Assembly: GCF_001713395.1 (NCBI RefSeq)
Contig: NZ_CP016452.1
Span: 806,001-870,000 of the forward strand
Source: Sinorhizobium sp. RAC02
GTDB taxonomy: Bacteria; Pseudomonadota; Alphaproteobacteria; Rhizobiales; Rhizobiaceae
DNA length: 64,000 bases
Direction of reading: 5' to 3'
The position numbers and the translations under genes were made by a program. The notes below the pieces were generated by a model that worked only from the letters and a program-made list of their open reading frames with translations, did no database searches and was not told the origin of the DNA. Shown here one piece after another: positions 26,018 to 34,820 of the stretch (position 1 is the first letter of the stretch; every line of letters begins with the position of its first letter).

Positions 26018-26767
26018 ATGAAGATCTTGGTCCCTGTAAAGCGGGTCGTTGATTACAACGTCAAAATTCGCGTCAAGTCTGACGGCTCGGGTGTCGAGCT
26101 GGCGAATGTGAAGATGTCGATGAACCCGTTCGACGAGATTTCCGTTGAGGAAGCATTGCGGCTGAAGGAAGCCGGCAAGGCGGAGGAAGTGATCGTTGTG
26201 TCGATCGGTCCCGCCAAGGCCGAAGAGACGCTGCGCACCGCACTCGCCATGGGTGCCGACCGCGCCGTGCTGGTGGAGACCGACGACCAGGTCGAGCCGC
26301 TGGCGGTCGCCAAGATCCTCAAGGGTGTCGCCGAGGCCGAACAGCCGGGCCTGATCATTGTTGGCAAGCAGGCAATCGACGACGATTCGAACCAGACCGG
26401 CCAGATGCTGTCGGCGCTGCTCGGCTGGGCACAGGCGACCTTCGCCTCCAAGGTCGAGATCGGCGATGGTTCGGCACAGGTCACCCGCGAAGTCGACGGC
26501 GGCCTGCAGACGATCGAGGTCAAGCTTCCGGCCGTCGTGACGACGGACCTGCGCCTCAACGAACCGCGCTACGCATCGCTGCCGAACATCATGAAGGCGA
26601 AGAAGAAGCCGCTCGACAAGAAGACGCCCGCAGACTTCGGCGTCGATACGAGCCCACGCCTCAAGGTGCTGAAGACCGAGGAACCGTCGGGCCGCAAGGC
26701 TGGCGTCAAGGTCAAGTCGGTTGCCGAACTGGTCGACAAGCTGAAAAACGAAGCCGGCGTGCTCTAA
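26018..26767 (+). CDS. etfB: Electron transfer flavoprotein beta subunit
   Basis: A 249-residue subunit of the soluble electron carrier. It starts [20 protein letters not shown] and contains [41 protein letters not shown] and the AMP/signature region [17 protein letters not shown]. The downstream part ends with the ETF recognition segment [23 protein letters not shown] 26018 is preceded by GAGGAAGGAA. It lies 22 bp after the GcvT-family dehydrogenase, which is the likely electron donor, and 24 bp before etfA. It may also serve other dehydrogenases of the cell. Confidence 0.95.
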   Translation: MKILVPVKRVVDYNVKIRVKSDGSGVELANVKMSMNPFDEISVEEALRLKEAGKAEEVIVVSIGPAKAEETLRTALAMGADRAVLVETDDQVEPLAVAKILKGVAEAEQPGLIIVGKQAIDDDSNQTGQMLSALLGWAQATFASKVEIGDGSAQVTREVDGGLQTIEVKLPAVVTTDLRLNEPRYASLPNIMKAKKKPLDKKTPADFGVDTSPRLKVLKTEEPSGRKAGVKVKSVAELVDKLKNEAGVL

Positions 26768-26791
26768 GGCAGAAAAGGGAGAACTAGAACC

Positions 26792-27721
26792 ATGGCCATT
26801 CTTCTTCTGGCAGATCACGACAATGCGCATCTTTCCGACCAGACGGCGAAAGCGCTGACGGCGGCAGGCAAGATCGGTTCGGACGTGCATGTGCTCGTCG
26901 CCGGCGCCGGTGCCAAGGCAGTTGCCGAACAGGCGGCAAAGCTCTCGGGTGTTTCCAAGGTGCTCGTCGCCGAGGATGCCAGCCTCGCCAACAACCTGGC
27001 GGAACCGCTGGCAGCGCTCATCGTCTCGCTCGCCGGCTCCTATGACGCCATCGTCTCGGCAGCGACCTCGGTCGGCAAGAACGTGCTGCCACGCGTGGCA
27101 GCGCTGCTCGACGTCGCGCAGGTCTCGGAAATCACCGAGGTCGTCTCCGCCGACACGTTCAAGCGCCCGATCTATGCGGGCAATGCGATCCAGACGGTGC
27201 AGTCGACCGACGCCAAGAAGGTGATCACGGTGCGCACGGCATCCTTCGCCGCAGCCGGTGAAGGCGGAAGCGCATCGATCGAAACCATCGCGGCCGCCGC
27301 AAACCCGGGTCTGTCCAGCCACGTGAAGGACGCCCTGTCGTCCTCCGACCGTCCGGAACTGACGTCTGCCAAGATCATCATCTCGGGCGGCCGTGCGCTC
27401 GGCTCGTCGGAGAAGTTCCAGGAGGTCATCCTTCCGGTCGCCGACAAGCTCGGTGCTGCCGTCGGTGCATCGCGCGCGGCGGTCGATGCGGGCTATGCGC
27501 CGAACGACTGGCAGGTCGGTCAGACGGGCAAGGTTGTTGCCCCGCAGCTCTACATCGCCTGCGGCATCTCGGGCGCCATCCAGCATCTCGCCGGCATGAA
27601 GGATTCGAAGGTGATCGTCGCGATCAACAAGGACGAGGAGGCGCCGATCTTCCAGGTTGCCGACTATGGCCTCGTCGCCGATCTCTTCGAGGCGCTGCCG
27701 GAACTCCAGAAGGCCGTATAA
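26792..27721 (+). CDS. etfA: Electron transfer flavoprotein alpha subunit
   Basis: A 309-residue FAD-binding subunit. The N-terminal domain begins [14 protein letters not shown]. The C-terminal FAD domain has [40 protein letters not shown] and [18 protein letters not shown], all signature ETF-alpha segments. It accepts electrons from the linked demethylating dehydrogenase and hands them to ETF-ubiquinone oxidoreductase, whose gene is not in this window. A hairpin follows at 27768-27798. Confidence 0.95.
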   Translation: MAILLLADHDNAHLSDQTAKALTAAGKIGSDVHVLVAGAGAKAVAEQAAKLSGVSKVLVAEDASLANNLAEPLAALIVSLAGSYDAIVSAATSVGKNVLPRVAALLDVAQVSEITEVVSADTFKRPIYAGNAIQTVQSTDAKKVITVRTASFAAAGEGGSASIETIAAAANPGLSSHVKDALSSSDRPELTSAKIIISGGRALGSSEKFQEVILPVADKLGAAVGASRAAVDAGYAPNDWQVGQTGKVVAPQLYIACGISGAIQHLAGMKDSKVIVAINKDEEAPIFQVADYGLVADLFEALPELQKAV

Positions 27722-27767
27722 GACCGGGGCACGCTCGCGCCTGCCTTATGTTCACCTCCCAAGCGAC

Positions 27768-27798
27768 GAATGGCGCGGTTCAAAAGACTGCGCCATTC
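27768..27798 (+). terminator. Hairpin after etfA
   Basis: GAATGGCGC and GCGCCATTC form a perfect 9-bp stem separated by 13 nt, followed by TTCT. It lies between etfA and purU. Termination is probable, though read-through into purU is possible. Confidence 0.55.
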
Positions 27799-27830
27799 TT
27801 CTGAGATTCATGGCTCTGGAGATACGTTGA

Positions 27831-28715
27831 ATGAAAAGCCACGTCCTGACAGTATCGTGCCAATCGACCCGCGGCATCGTTGCCGCGATCACCGGCTACC
27901 TCGCCGAGAAGGGGTGTTACATCTCGGATTCGTCGCAGTTCGACGACCTCGAAACCGGCCTGTTCTTCATGCGCCTCACCTTCCTGTCCCAGGAAGGCGT
28001 ATCGGAGGAGGACATCAAGGCTGAATTCGCCCCGGTCGCCAAGCCCTTCGGCATGAACTATCGCTTCAACGACAGCGACGAGCGCATGAAGGTTCTGCTG
28101 ATGGTGTCGCGCTTCGGCCATTGCCTGAACGACCTGCTCTACCGCTGGAAGATCGGCGCGCTGCCGATCGACATCGTCGGCGTGGTGTCGAACCACTTCG
28201 ATTACCAGAAGGTCATCGTCAACCACGACATCCCCTTCTACCACATCAAGGTAACGAAGGAGAACAAGCCGCAGGCAGAAGCCCGCCTGATGGAGGTGGT
28301 GGAACAGTCCGGTGCGGAACTGATCGTGCTCGCCCGCTACATGCAGGTGCTGTCGGATGCGGTGTGCAAGAAGATGTCGGGCCGGATCATCAACATCCAC
28401 CACTCGTTCCTGCCGTCGTTCAAGGGTGCGAACCCGTACAAGCAGGCCTTCGAGCGCGGGGTGAAGCTGATCGGCGCGACGGCGCACTATGTGACGGAGG
28501 ACCTCGACGAGGGTCCGATCATCGAGCAGGACGTGGCGCGCATCACGCATGCGCAGTCTGCGGAGGACTACGTGTCGATCGGTCGCGACGTGGAGAGCCA
28601 GGTGCTTGCCCGCGCCGTGCATGCCCACATCCACCACCGTACCTTCATGAACGGCAACAAGACCATCGTCTTCCCGCCCAGCCCCGGCTCGTACGCGTCA
28701 GAGCGTATGGGTTGA
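27831..28715 (+). CDS. purU: Formyltetrahydrofolate deformylase
   Basis: A 294-residue enzyme hydrolysing 10-formyl-tetrahydrofolate to formate and tetrahydrofolate. An N-terminal ACT domain (VSCQSTRGIVAAITGYLAEK) senses amino acid or one-carbon status. The C-terminal formyltransferase-like domain has NHFDYQKVIVNHDIPF, the catalytic INIHHSFLPSFKGANPY segment and GATAHYVTEDLDEGPII. Lying after the N-demethylating dehydrogenase, it would clear the C1 units loaded on folate as formate. The folD fragment begins 4 bp after its stop, so the two were once translated together. Confidence 0.95.
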   Translation: MKSHVLTVSCQSTRGIVAAITGYLAEKGCYISDSSQFDDLETGLFFMRLTFLSQEGVSEEDIKAEFAPVAKPFGMNYRFNDSDERMKVLLMVSRFGHCLNDLLYRWKIGALPIDIVGVVSNHFDYQKVIVNHDIPFYHIKVTKENKPQAEARLMEVVEQSGAELIVLARYMQVLSDAVCKKMSGRIINIHHSFLPSFKGANPYKQAFERGVKLIGATAHYVTEDLDEGPIIEQDVARITHAQSAEDYVSIGRDVESQVLARAVHAHIHHRTFMNGNKTIVFPPSPGSYASERMG

Positions 28716-28718
28716 ACC

Positions 28719-29015
28719 ATGGGGATCGCGGCGCGTATTGACGGGAAGAAAGTCGCGGCGTCGGTGATCGAGGCTGTGAAGGCTGCGAGCTCGGCGCTCG
28801 AAAATGAGGCAGGGGCGAGGACCGGGCTTGCGGTCGTCATCGTCGGCGATGATCCGGCAAGCCACACCTATGTCGGCGCCAAGGGTCGTCTGGCCAAGGA
28901 ATGCGGCTTCAACTCCACCCAGCACACGCTGCCGGAGGAGACCACGGAAGGGGACCTCGCAAGCCTGGTGGCGTCGCTGAACGCGGATTCACGGGCTGCG
29001 GCTCGGCGAGGGTGA
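28719..29015 (+). pseudogene. folD: folD, 5' fragment (methylene-THF dehydrogenase/cyclohydrolase)
   Basis: The frame begins like Fol[39 protein letters not shown] with the catalytic Lys region, then [20 protein letters not shown]. Similarity ends at about residue 92 (SLVASLNAD, near base 28993), after which the frame reads SRAAARRG and stops. A full FolD is about 290-300 residues, so two-thirds including the NADP domain is lost. Sequence beyond the break belongs to an unrelated gene pair (see the ModA-like fragment). A functional copy must exist elsewhere if this pathway is to link methylene-THF to purU. Confidence 0.8.
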
Positions 29016-29074
29016 CCGGGAGGAGATCGCTTTCGTGCCGCTCTTCCGGCAACGGGCGCGCAAGGGCGATAGCC

Positions 29075-29308
29075 ATGAATGATGTCGTCCGCATCCTCGC
29101 CGCCGGCAGCTTGCGTTACGCTATGCCGGAAATCGCCGCCGCCTTCGAGAAAACCACCGGGGTTTCCCTGTTGCTAGGCCCTGCGGGGCTTCTGCGCGAA
29201 CGGATTGAAGCGGGAGAACCTTTCGACCTCTTCGCCTCTACCAACATGGCCCACCCGCAGCGCCTCGTTTCGATCGGATTGGCGAAAGAGCCGGTCTGCT
29301 TGGGCTGA
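29075..29308 (+). pseudogene. ModA-like substrate-binding protein, N-terminal fragment
   Basis: The frame starts MNDVVRILAAGSLRYAMPEI, then AAFEKTTGVSLLLGPAGLLRERIEAGEPFDLFASTN and a few residues more. This is the start of a molybdate-type or related extracellular solute-binding domain (typical [AG]AGSL...F...G..V....G.SG.L...I..G...D.F.SA). It ends after 77 residues, whereas the family is 230-260. The start codon overlaps the stop of another frame that runs [18 protein letters not shown], apparently the tail of the gene that once preceded it. No signal peptide is present. It is a truncated remnant. Confidence 0.65.
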
Positions 29309-29412
29309 CTGGAGGATAGCAAATGCATACGAGCAATCCCCGGGTCAACGGTTCCAATCCCTTCAAGAGCTTAAGATCGGTGTTGGTTTATTGCAAAAAC
29401 GATCGCTCCCGG

Positions 29413-29440
29413 CAAATGCGCGCCGATAGGCGCGCATTTG
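29413..29440. terminator. Strong hairpin after ModA-like fragment
   Basis: CAAATGCGCGCC and GGCGCGCATTTG form a perfect 12-bp stem with a 4-nt loop, followed by CTTGAAAA. It lies between the remnant genes and the convergent SDR gene and could end transcription from either side. Confidence 0.6.
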
Positions 29441-29474
29441 CTTGAAAAGGTAGCGTCCTCAGGCTAGCCCCGTC

Positions 29475-30260
29475 TTACGACATGATCAGCCCGCCATCGA
29501 CGTTGATCGTCTGGCCGGTGATGTAGGCGGCGTCCGGTGAGGCGAGGAAGGCGACGAGGGCGGCGACTTCGGCCGGGGTGCCGGCCCTGCCCATCGGGAT
29601 GCCTTCGACCCATTCGGCCATCAGTTCGCCCGGGCCGTATTCGCCGAGCATCTCGCCCCAGACGCGGTCGTTGTAGTCCCACATCTCGGTGTGGATGATG
29701 CCGGGGCAAATGGCGTTGGCGGTGATGCCTTCGCGCGCCAGTTCCTTGGCAAGGCTCTGGGTCAGGCCGACCACGCCGAATTTCGAGGCGGCGTAGTGCG
29801 GGGTGTAGATGAAGCCTTGGCGGGCCTGCCCGGAGGCGGTGTTGATGAGGCGCCCCTTCGTGGCGCTGGCGCGGAACCGTCGGATCGCCTCCTGGCAGCA
29901 CAGGAAGACGCCTTTGGTGTTGACGTCGAGATTGAGGTCCCATTCGCGCTCGGTCAGGTTCTCGACCTTGGCGATGGTGATGACGCCGGCATTCTGCACG
30001 GAAACGGAGATCGCACCCAGCTTCACCTCGGCCTCGCCATAGGCTTCCTGCACGGCGTTGGCGTCAGTCACGTCGAGCGCGAGGCCAAGAATTTCGGCGC
30101 CGGTCTCATTGGCGAGTGTGGTGGCGGCTTCCACGGTGTCTTTCTCAATTGCTGCAATCGCGACTTTCGCGCCCTCTTCGGCAAAGCGCTTGGCGATACC
30201 GCGGCCGATGCCCTTGTTGCCCCCGGTCACGAATACCGTCTGGCCTGCAAAACGTGTCAT
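29475..30260 (-). CDS. SDR family oxidoreductase (polyol dehydrogenase-like)
   Basis: A 261-residue classical short-chain dehydrogenase. It has [20 protein letters not shown], the NAG motif in [17 protein letters not shown] and the catalytic YAASK, then [14 protein letters not shown], and ends [14 protein letters not shown]. This layout is common in sorbitol, ribitol or acetoin dehydrogenases. Start ATG 30260 is preferred; the frame extends upstream to 30356 without family similarity. It is the last gene of the leftward SorC-kinase-transketolase group and probably oxidises a polyol to the keto-sugar that the kinase phosphorylates. Confidence 0.85.
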   Translation of the reverse strand: MTRFAGQTVFVTGGNKGIGRGIAKRFAEEGAKVAIAAIEKDTVEAATTLANETGAEILGLALDVTDANAVQEAYGEAEVKLGAISVSVQNAGVITIAKVENLTEREWDLNLDVNTKGVFLCCQEAIRRFRASATKGRLINTASGQARQGFIYTPHYAASKFGVVGLTQSLAKELAREGITANAICPGIIHTEMWDYNDRVWGEMLGEYGPGELMAEWVEGIPMGRAGTPAEVAALVAFLASPDAAYITGQTINVDGGLIMS

Positions 30261-30309
30261 GGTCTTTTCTCCATAATGCGCAGCAGGCCGATGTCCGATC
30301 CGGGATGGA

Positions 30310-31260
30310 TCAGGCTGTGAGCCGTGCCGCAGTGAACTTGTCGGTGACGAGCACATCGATGACGCCCAGTTTCAGGGCGCCGGCGATGGCCTGGGTTTTC
30401 GACTCTCCGCCCGCGAGCGCCATGACGCGGGCGGTCTTGCGCAGATCCTCCAGCGAAAGGCCGATGACGCGGTCGTTGAGCGGTGTTTCGACGGGCTTGC
30501 CGTCCTGGTCGTAGAAACGATACGAAATTTCGCCGACCGCACCTGCCTCTTGCAGCATCGCCATTTCCTGGCGGGAGAACGTATTGCCGGATCGGGCAAG
30601 AAGCTCGGATGGCTCAACCGCACCGATGCCGACGATGGCGAGGCTGAGGCGCCCGAAGAGGTCCATCGTCTCGCGCACCACCGGGTCCGCGAGCATGACG
30701 AGCTTGGCTTCTCGCGAGGAGGTGATGCCTTGCACGAGGAGAAGCCGAGGCTCGCCGCCAGTCAACCTGGCAAGGCGGGCGGTCAATTGTGTCGCGTGGG
30801 TCTGGACGGAAGCGTCACCCATGCCGCCCAGGATCTGCACGATGTACTTGGCCTTGGCGTTCTTCAGCGGGTGGATGTTGTCCACCATGCGCAGGATGGT
30901 CTGGCTCCAGCTCGAGACGCCGACGATTTCATCCTGTTGCAGGGTGACTTCGAGGAAGTGGGCGGCGGCTTCGCCGATGCGCGCCATGATGGCGCCATCG
31001 CGATCTTCCGAACAATCGACGACGATGGCTTCGGTGAGGCGATAGCGCTCGCGCAATGCGGTTTCCAGGTCGGCAAAGGTGCCGGCCGGCGGAATGACCG
31101 TCGTGCGCACAATGTCTTCCTGCTCCGCCCGCTTCAGCATGCGTGAAACGGTGGCCTGCGACATATGCATGAGTTCCGCGATCTCAGCCTGCCGCTTGCC
31201 TTCGATGTGATACATCTGGGCAATGCGGGCAATCAGTCGTAACTCGTTGAGCCGTCCCAT
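30310..31260 (-). CDS. SorC/DeoR-type sugar-binding transcriptional regulator
   Basis: A 316-residue regulator. The N-terminal helix-turn-helix is [20 protein letters not shown], then [19 protein letters not shown]. The large C-terminal sugar-phosphate-binding domain contains [23 protein letters not shown] near residue 130 and a final [18 protein letters not shown], the SorC-family ending. It sits inside the locus between the SDR and kinase genes. A 16-bp AT-rich palindrome lies just upstream of its start (31274-31289), and similar sequences lie in the transketolase-permease divergent region. It probably controls the whole locus with a phosphorylated sugar as effector. Confidence 0.9.
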   Translation of the reverse strand: MGRLNELRLIARIAQMYHIEGKRQAEIAELMHMSQATVSRMLKRAEQEDIVRTTVIPPAGTFADLETALRERYRLTEAIVVDCSEDRDGAIMARIGEAAAHFLEVTLQQDEIVGVSSWSQTILRMVDNIHPLKNAKAKYIVQILGGMGDASVQTHATQLTARLARLTGGEPRLLLVQGITSSREAKLVMLADPVVRETMDLFGRLSLAIVGIGAVEPSELLARSGNTFSRQEMAMLQEAGAVGEISYRFYDQDGKPVETPLNDRVIGLSLEDLRKTARVMALAGGESKTQAIAGALKLGVIDVLVTDKFTAARLTA

Positions 31261-31273
31261 GGAGCCTCCGGTG

Positions 31274-31289
31274 GTGAATTTTTATTCAC
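31274..31289. promoter_or_regulatory. Candidate SorC operator
   Basis: GTGAAT-TTTT-ATTCAC is a perfect 6-bp-arm palindrome 14 bp upstream of the SorC start and overlapping the 3' end of the kinase gene. Related sequences occur at 34625-34640 and 34765-34778. Confidence 0.55.
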
Positions 31290-32751
31290 TCATAGAGGAA
31301 GGGCCCGGCATGGTCGAGCGGTAGATTGCGTCCTGCCAGACGAGCAGGCGATCCGCGGCATCGGAGACCTGCGGGGCTAGGGCATTCACCGCACGCGGCA
31401 GGGCGGCAATGGCCGCGAGGTCCGGCCAGACGCCGAGCGTCAGGCCGGCGAGATAGGCGGCGCCCAATGCGGACGCTTCCGGTGCATCGCACTGGATGAT
31501 TGCGTGATTTAGCGTATCGGCGACGCATTGCATAAGGAACGTGTTCTTGCTCGGCCCCCCATCCGCATAGAGGCGGCCGAGCGGTGTCGGCGATTGCGAC
31601 GACATGGCCTTGAAGACATCGTGAACCTGGAAGGCGATGCTATCTGTCACGGCGCGTGCCATCTGGGCGCGGCTGGTATTGAAGGTGATGCCGGAAAACA
31701 GTGCCCGGGCATCTGAATGCCAATAGGGCGCGCCGAGGCCAACGAAAGCAGGAACGAAGCCAGGACCGCCGGCGGGGGCGGTTGCTGCAAGTTCGGTCAG
31801 CGCCTGCACATCGGCAAGGCCGAGCATGTCGGCCATCCATGGAAGCGAGGCGGCGGAGACGAGGATATTGCCCTCAAAGGCATAGGTCGGCTTGCCACCG
31901 ATCGACCAGGCGATGGTCGTGGTGATGCCCTGTTGCGGCGCGATGAAGCGGGGCAGGGTCGTCATGATCGACGAGCCGGTACCAAAGGTCACCTTGCCGT
32001 CGCCGGGATTGAAGGCGCCGTGGCCGAACAGCGCGGCATGGCTGTCACCGGTGGCGGAGGCAATCGGGATGCCGTCTGCAAGGCCGGGCACGTTCTTCGT
32101 GACGCCGAAACGGGAGGCGCTGTCGCGGACCTCCGGCAGGGCGGATTTCGTCACGCCGAAGAGATCGCAGAGCTCGTTGCTCCACACCCGTTCGTTGAGA
32201 TCGTAGAGCTGGCTGCGCGCCGCATTGGCTGCGTCGCAGGCGTGTACCGCGCCGTCCGTGAAGCAATGGATCAGCCAAGCGTCGATCGTGCCGAGCTGCA
32301 CCTTGCTTCCGGCGGGTACGCGATCCAGCAGCCATTTCATCTTGGGGCCGGGGAACATCGGGTCGATCGGCAGACCCGTGAGAGCCTGGACGCGCGGCGC
32401 ATGGCCGGCGGCAATCAGCTCGGCGCAGGCGGGTGCGCTGCGGCGGCACTGCCAGCTGACCACAGGACCAAGCGGCTTGCCGCTATCAGCATCCCAGACG
32501 GTAACGGATTCGCGCTGGTTGGAGATGGCGATGCCAAGGATTTCGACAGACGGCGCGGCCGCAAGGCAGGTGGCGATGGCTTCCTGCACCGATTGCCAGA
32601 GTCGCAACGGGCTCTGCTCCACCCAACCCGGCTGCGGATGCTCGATGCCAACGGGAGACGAACCGCGTGCGAGAATGTCGCCGTGTGTCGAAACGAGCAC
32701 GGCCTTAGAGTTCGTGGTGCCCTGGTCGATGGCGAGAATGGCGGTCGTCAT
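31282..32751 (-). CDS. FGGY family carbohydrate kinase (keto-sugar kinase)
   Basis: A 489-residue FGGY kinase. The N-terminal loop is ILAIDQGTTNSKAVLVS, with VVSWQCRRS near residue 93. The catalytic Asp lies in ASATGDSHAALFGHGAF, and VTFGTGSSIM follows. The C-terminal motif is YADGGPSKNTFLMQCVAD. ATG 32751 is chosen as start; upstream in-frame residues (MPRPPLLPPTG) do not match the family. Neighbours are a split transketolase and a SorC regulator. The product would be a keto-sugar phosphate that the transketolase splits. D-apulose kinase, L-xylulokinase and similar activities fit; no choice can be made from sequence alone. Confidence 0.88.
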   Translation of the reverse strand: MTTAILAIDQGTTNSKAVLVSTHGDILARGSSPVGIEHPQPGWVEQSPLRLWQSVQEAIATCLAAAPSVEILGIAISNQRESVTVWDADSGKPLGPVVSWQCRRSAPACAELIAAGHAPRVQALTGLPIDPMFPGPKMKWLLDRVPAGSKVQLGTIDAWLIHCFTDGAVHACDAANAARSQLYDLNERVWSNELCDLFGVTKSALPEVRDSASRFGVTKNVPGLADGIPIASATGDSHAALFGHGAFNPGDGKVTFGTGSSIMTTLPRFIAPQQGITTTIAWSIGGKPTYAFEGNILVSAASLPWMADMLGLADVQALTELAATAPAGGPGFVPAFVGLGAPYWHSDARALFSGITFNTSRAQMARAVTDSIAFQVHDVFKAMSSQSPTPLGRLYADGGPSKNTFLMQCVADTLNHAIIQCDAPEASALGAAYLAGLTLGVWPDLAAIAALPRAVNALAPQVSDAADRLLVWQDAIYRSTMPGPSSMSE

Positions 32752-32834
32752 GGCGGCTCCGGTCGGCGGAAGAAGAGGAGGGCGCGGCATCGGGAGGTAT
32801 TGCCGCGCCCGGCACGCAATCTAGTCGCGCACGA

Positions 32835-33803
32835 TCAGGTGCGGGAAGATTTGCGCGCGATCAAGTCCATGGCGGCGTTAGCGATGCCGGCGGGCGACAT
32901 GCCGAATTCGTCGAGCAGGAATTCCGCCGAGCCGGTGGGCGGGAAGATGCCGGGAACGCCGAGGATCTTCATCGGCACCGGGCTTTCCGCCACGACGACT
33001 TCGGCAATCGCCGAACCGAGGCCGCCGAAGACGGAGTGCTCTTCGGCCGTCACGATCGCGCCGGTGTCGCGGGCGGCAGACACCACCGCCTCGACATCGA
33101 TCGGGCGCACGGTCGCCATATTGAGGACGCGGGCCTCGATGCCCCGTTCGGCAAGGATTGCGGCGGCCTTCACCATGCGATGGGTCAGTGTGCCATTGGC
33201 GATAAGCGTGACGGCATCGCCTTCGCGCAGCAGGTTGGCCTTGCCCAGCTCGAACTTGTGGCCCTCCGCCAGCAGGTCCGGAACTCCGACACGAGAAAGG
33301 CGCAGGAAGACGGGGCCGTTATAGGATGCCGCCCATTCCACGGCGGCTGCCGTCTCGATGGAATCGCAGGGGGCGACGACCGGAAGGTTCGGCAGAACGC
33401 GCGTCCAGGCAAAGTCCTCGATGGAATGGTGCGTAGGGCCGAGTTCGCCATAGGCCATGCCCGAGGAAATGCCGATCAGCTTCACATTGGCGTTGGAGTA
33501 GGCGATATCGGCCTTGATCTGTTCCAGCGAACGGCCGGTCAGGAAGCAGGCGGCGCCGCATACGAAGGGCAGAAGGCCGCCATTGGCAAGACCGGCGCCG
33601 ACGCCGACCAGCGCTTGCTCGGCAATGCCGACATTGACGAGCCGCTCGGGCCATTTGGCCTTGAAGCCATTGAGCTTGGAGGAGCCGACGGAGTCGTTGC
33701 AGACGGCGACGATCTTGGGATTGTCGGCGCCCAGGCGTTCCAGCACGGCGACGAAGGCGTCACGGCAGTCGTGCAGCTTGGGAGAAGGAGTGATGGCGTT
33801 CAT
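32835..33803 (-). CDS. Transketolase, C-terminal subunit
   Basis: A 322-residue protein matching the pyrimidine-binding and C-terminal domains of transketolase. The catalytic Glu lies in LVNVGIAEQALVGVGAGLA, followed by GMAYGELGPTHHSIEDFA. The C-terminal domain has VLNMATVRPIDVEAVVSAAR and TAEEHSVFGGLGSAIAEV. It is the second half of a two-subunit transketolase; the start shares bases with the stop of the N-terminal subunit gene. Both chains are needed for the thiamine diphosphate active site. It transfers a two-carbon or glycolaldehyde unit from a keto-sugar phosphate. Confidence 0.9.
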   Translation of the reverse strand: MNAITPSPKLHDCRDAFVAVLERLGADNPKIVAVCNDSVGSSKLNGFKAKWPERLVNVGIAEQALVGVGAGLANGGLLPFVCGAACFLTGRSLEQIKADIAYSNANVKLIGISSGMAYGELGPTHHSIEDFAWTRVLPNLPVVAPCDSIETAAAVEWAASYNGPVFLRLSRVGVPDLLAEGHKFELGKANLLREGDAVTLIANGTLTHRMVKAAAILAERGIEARVLNMATVRPIDVEAVVSAARDTGAIVTAEEHSVFGGLGSAIAEVVVAESPVPMKILGVPGIFPPTGSAEFLLDEFGMSPAGIANAAMDLIARKSSRT

Positions 33804-34612
33804 TACAGGGCCTCCGAAAGCTCAGCGACGGCAATCTTGTATTGTTCGGCATTCGGCACCTTGTGGTGCCAGTCGACGGTGTCCTGCATGAAGGAAATGC
33901 CGTGGCCCTTGTTGGTGTGGGCAACGATGCAATGCGGCCGGCTACCGCGTTTTTCCAGCGCCAGGACGATCTCGTCCATGGCATTTCCGTTGATCTCGGT
34001 GACATCCCATCCGAAGGCTTCGAGCTTGGCCGGGAAGGGTGCAAGGTTGTTGGTATCCTTCAGCGATGCACCCTGCTGGAAGCGGTTGTGGTCGATGATG
34101 AGCGTCAGGTTGTCGAGGCCGAACTGCGCGGCCGAAGCGATAGCCTCCCAGTTCGAGCCCTCCTGCATCTCGCCGTCGCCCGTCAGCACATAGGTGCGAT
34201 AGACGGCACCCGTCAGCTTTGCGGCTTTCGCCATGCCGACGGCCACCGGCAGACCGTGGCCGAGCGGGCCGGTGTTGGTTTCGACACCGGGAACCTTGTT
34301 GCAGTTCGGGTGGCCGTTGAGGCGCGAATGGGGCTTCAGGAAGGTAGCGACCTCTTCTTCCGGAATGAAACCGCGCTTGGCCAGCGTCACGTACAGTGCG
34401 AGCGCCACATGGCCCTTCGAGAGCACGAAGCGATCCCGATCCGGGTGCGTCGGCTGATCCGGCCAGATGCGCAGCACACGGAAATAGAGCGCAGTCAGGA
34501 TGTCGATTGCAGACATCTCGCCACCGATGTGGCCTGCGCCAGCTTCAAAAACCGCTTGCAGATCGCGGAGTCGGATCTGTTGAGCGATACGGTCGAGATC
34601 GTTCGGCTGCAT
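33803..34612 (-). CDS. Transketolase, N-terminal subunit
   Basis: A 269-residue protein with the thiamine diphosphate-binding domain. It includes EAGAGHIGGEMSAIDILTAL, the SKGHVALALY His and the cofactor motif LTGDGEMQEGSNWEA, whose Asn is supplied in LTLIIDHN about 28 residues on. Residues KVPGVETNTGPLGHGLPVAV form the usual substrate channel. It is first in the leftward transcription unit and overlaps the C-terminal subunit gene by one base (TAATG). It is divergent from the ABC importer, with about 208 bp between that contain SorC-like dyads. Confidence 0.9.
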   Translation of the reverse strand: MQPNDLDRIAQQIRLRDLQAVFEAGAGHIGGEMSAIDILTALYFRVLRIWPDQPTHPDRDRFVLSKGHVALALYVTLAKRGFIPEEEVATFLKPHSRLNGHPNCNKVPGVETNTGPLGHGLPVAVGMAKAAKLTGAVYRTYVLTGDGEMQEGSNWEAIASAAQFGLDNLTLIIDHNRFQQGASLKDTNNLAPFPAKLEAFGWDVTEINGNAMDEIVLALEKRGSRPHCIVAHTNKGHGISFMQDTVDWHHKVPNAEQYKIAVAELSEAL

Positions 34613-34624
34613 GAAACCCTCGTT

Positions 34625-34640
34625 GTGAATAAATATACAC
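34625..34640. promoter_or_regulatory. Candidate SorC operator, transketolase side
   Basis: GTGAATAAATATACAC lies 13 bp upstream of the transketolase N-subunit start. It keeps the GTGAAT arm and most of the ATTCAC arm of the perfect palindrome upstream of the SorC gene. Confidence 0.5.
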
Positions 34641-34764
34641 TGATAGATATATTTGCACGGATGATCGCGAAGTCAAGCGGAAATGACATTAAGCGATCCT
34701 GAAAAATTCGTTCTATCAGCCTTGACACCCCTCAATGGGATGCGCTATGAATTTACACACACTA

Positions 34765-34778
34765 ATGAATATTTATGC
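34765..34778. promoter_or_regulatory. Candidate SorC operator, importer side
   Basis: ATGAATATTTATGC resembles the other two sites and lies about 43 bp upstream of the importer permease start at 34821. A weaker partial copy, ATGAATTTACAC, is at 34747-34758. Confidence 0.4.
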
Positions 34779-34820
34779 GACAAGCCTAGGCGAAGCCGCG
34801 AACGACCCGGAGGAGTGTCC

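Noticed and set aside
34683..34820. N-terminal extension of the RbsC-like permease
   Set aside because: It covers the SorC-like operators and lacks family similarity, while ATG 34821 has a strong ribosome site.
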